Source: Hofstenia miamia
Taxonomy: Eukaryota; Xenacoelomorpha; Acoela; Hofsteniidae
Reading direction: 5' to 3'
DNA length: 64,000 bases
Assembly: GCA_900660155.1 (NCBI GenBank)
Contig: CABFPE010000222.1
Span: forward strand, 134,090-198,089
Part shown: positions 62,809-64,000 of the stretch, one piece after another
Layout of the letters: every line of letters begins with the position of its first letter
Numbering within the stretch: the first letter of the stretch is position 1
The notes under the pieces: model-generated
The model's input: the letters and a program-made list of their open reading frames with translations, nothing else
What the model was told of the DNA's origin: nothing
The model's database searches: none
Made by a program: the position numbers and the translations under genes

Positions 62809-63808
62809 NNNNNNNNNNNNNNNNNNNNNNNNNNNNNNNNNNNNNNNNNNNNNNNNNNNNNNNNNNNNNNNNNNNNNNNNNNNNNNNNNNNNNNNNNNNN
62901 NNNNNNNNNNNNNNNNNNNNNNNNNNNNNNNNNNNNNNNNNNNNNNNNNNNNNNNNNNNNNNNNNNNNNNNNNNNNNNNNNNNNNNNNNNNNNNNNNNNN
63001 NNNNNNNNNNNNNNNNNNNNNNNNNNNNNNNNNNNNNNNNNNNNNNNNNNNNNNNNNNNNNNNNNNNNNNNNNNNNNNNNNNNNNNNNNNNNNNNNNNNN
63101 NNNNNNNNNNNNNNNNNNNNNNNNNNNNNNNNNNNNNNNNNNNNNNNNNNNNNNNNNNNNNNNNNNNNNNNNNNNNNNNNNNNNNNNNNNNNNNNNNNNN
63201 NNNNNNNNNNNNNNNNNNNNNNNNNNNNNNNNNNNNNNNNNNNNNNNNNNNNNNNNNNNNNNNNNNNNNNNNNNNNNNNNNNNNNNNNNNNNNNNNNNNN
63301 NNNNNNNNNNNNNNNNNNNNNNNNNNNNNNNNNNNNNNNNNNNNNNNNNNNNNNNNNNNNNNNNNNNNNNNNNNNNNNNNNNNNNNNNNNNNNNNNNNNN
63401 NNNNNNNNNNNNNNNNNNNNNNNNNNNNNNNNNNNNNNNNNNNNNNNNNNNNNNNNNNNNNNNNNNNNNNNNNNNNNNNNNNNNNNNNNNNNNNNNNNNN
63501 NNNNNNNNNNNNNNNNNNNNNNNNNNNNNNNNNNNNNNNNNNNNNNNNNNNNNNNNNNNNNNNNNNNNNNNNNNNNNNNNNNNNNNNNNNNNNNNNNNNN
63601 NNNNNNNNNNNNNNNNNNNNNNNNNNNNNNNNNNNNNNNNNNNNNNNNNNNNNNNNNNNNNNNNNNNNNNNNNNNNNNNNNNNNNNNNNNNNNNNNNNNN
63701 NNNNNNNNNNNNNNNNNNNNNNNNNNNNNNNNNNNNNNNNNNNNNNNNNNNNNNNNNNNNNNNNNNNNNNNNNNNNNNNNNNNNNNNNNNNNNNNNNNNN
63801 NNNNNNNN
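62809..63808. other. Assembly gap (1,000 N)
   Basis: Exactly 1,000 undetermined bases, probably a nominal gap size. It interrupts a hAT copy on the left and a TA microsatellite on the right. Confidence 0.98.
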
Positions 63809-64000
63809 TATATATATATATATATATGAGCAACGATCAATGGAATGAATGTATATGTATTAGGGGGCTGTACGGGCGGGTGACAGTATAATTATTACGG
63901 GTACGGGCAAAGAAAAACTGGATCATGTTCACAAGTCGAATGCCGCACCACCTCATGTATACAGATTCTTAAGTGCTATATATATATATATATATATAAG
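63809..64000. other. TA microsatellite and short unannotated tail
   Basis: (TA)n at 63809-63827 and about 63979-63998, with 150 bp of unrecognised, slightly GC-richer sequence between them (GGGGGCTGTACGGGCGGGTG). Confidence 0.7.

Noticed and set aside
62420-63891. Several open frames of 360-470 codons on both strands
   Set aside because: They run through the 1,000-N gap. Only the piece 62420-62808 is real sequence, and it belongs to the hAT relic.
1-64000. tRNA, rRNA and retroviral or capsid-bearing elements
   Set aside because: I looked for cloverleaf-like GC-rich segments, conserved rRNA stretches, LTR pairs and gag/pol motifs. None could be supported.

Overview
This is an AT-rich, intron-rich, repeat-laden window from an animal nuclear genome. 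Three split genes are supported. Two identify the lineage broadly: CFAP57 (a motile-cilium WD40/coiled-coil protein) and RAPGEF1/C3G (a metazoan Rap1 exchange factor). The repeats are CGGBP1-type hAT transposons, CR1-like LINEs, Tc1/mariner copies and a Penelope-like element. Together they point to a non-vertebrate metazoan with a TA-rich genome, such as a hydrozoan-like animal. I could not fix the species.

Layout. 1-7,274 has no host gene that I can see. It holds a LINE scrap, a hAT element with perfect target-site duplications (582-2542), a decayed CR1-like LINE whose N-terminus carries a 2A-like motif, and a minus-strand hAT relic. 7,275-17,049 (+) is a complete CFAP57 gene: 18 exons whose lengths sum to 1,226 codons including the stop. 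Its introns hold a 30-bp minisatellite and a MITE. 17.1-21.1 kb holds a duplicated last exon beside a single-N assembly join, a Penelope-like relic, a LINE tail, and a small possible secreted-peptide gene that the assembly shows twice. About 21.1-28.55 kb is a very large imperfect inverted repeat (foldback-like) with tandem arrays in its right arm and unresolved joins in its left arm.

28.6-31.8 kb holds LINE relics. 31,865-47,704 (-) carries the RasGEF_N and catalytic exons of RAPGEF1: nine exons, all in phase, totalling 383 codons including the stop. A 6.5-kb last intron contains another hAT element (32616-34252) and a mariner relic. A Tc1 relic lies in another intron. The proline-rich 5' part of RAPGEF1 was not found. 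47.7-56.5 kb is mostly featureless AT-rich DNA.

56,584-61,570 (-) is an unrecognised coiled-coil gene with a clear start exon. A 387-bp tandem duplication creates an extra exon that stays in frame. Two MITEs and a non-autonomous hAT element sit in its introns. From 61.9 kb a further hAT transposase relic runs into a 1,000-N gap.

The host genes do not form a functional unit. CFAP57 acts in ciliary axonemes and RAPGEF1 in adhesion and growth-factor signalling to Rap1. At least three hAT families share an unusual layout: terminal inverted repeats, but short subterminal motifs in the same orientation at both ends. Single-N joins at 17061, 19890, 20091, 23161 and 24061 are flanked by near-identical sequence, so copy number around them cannot be trusted.
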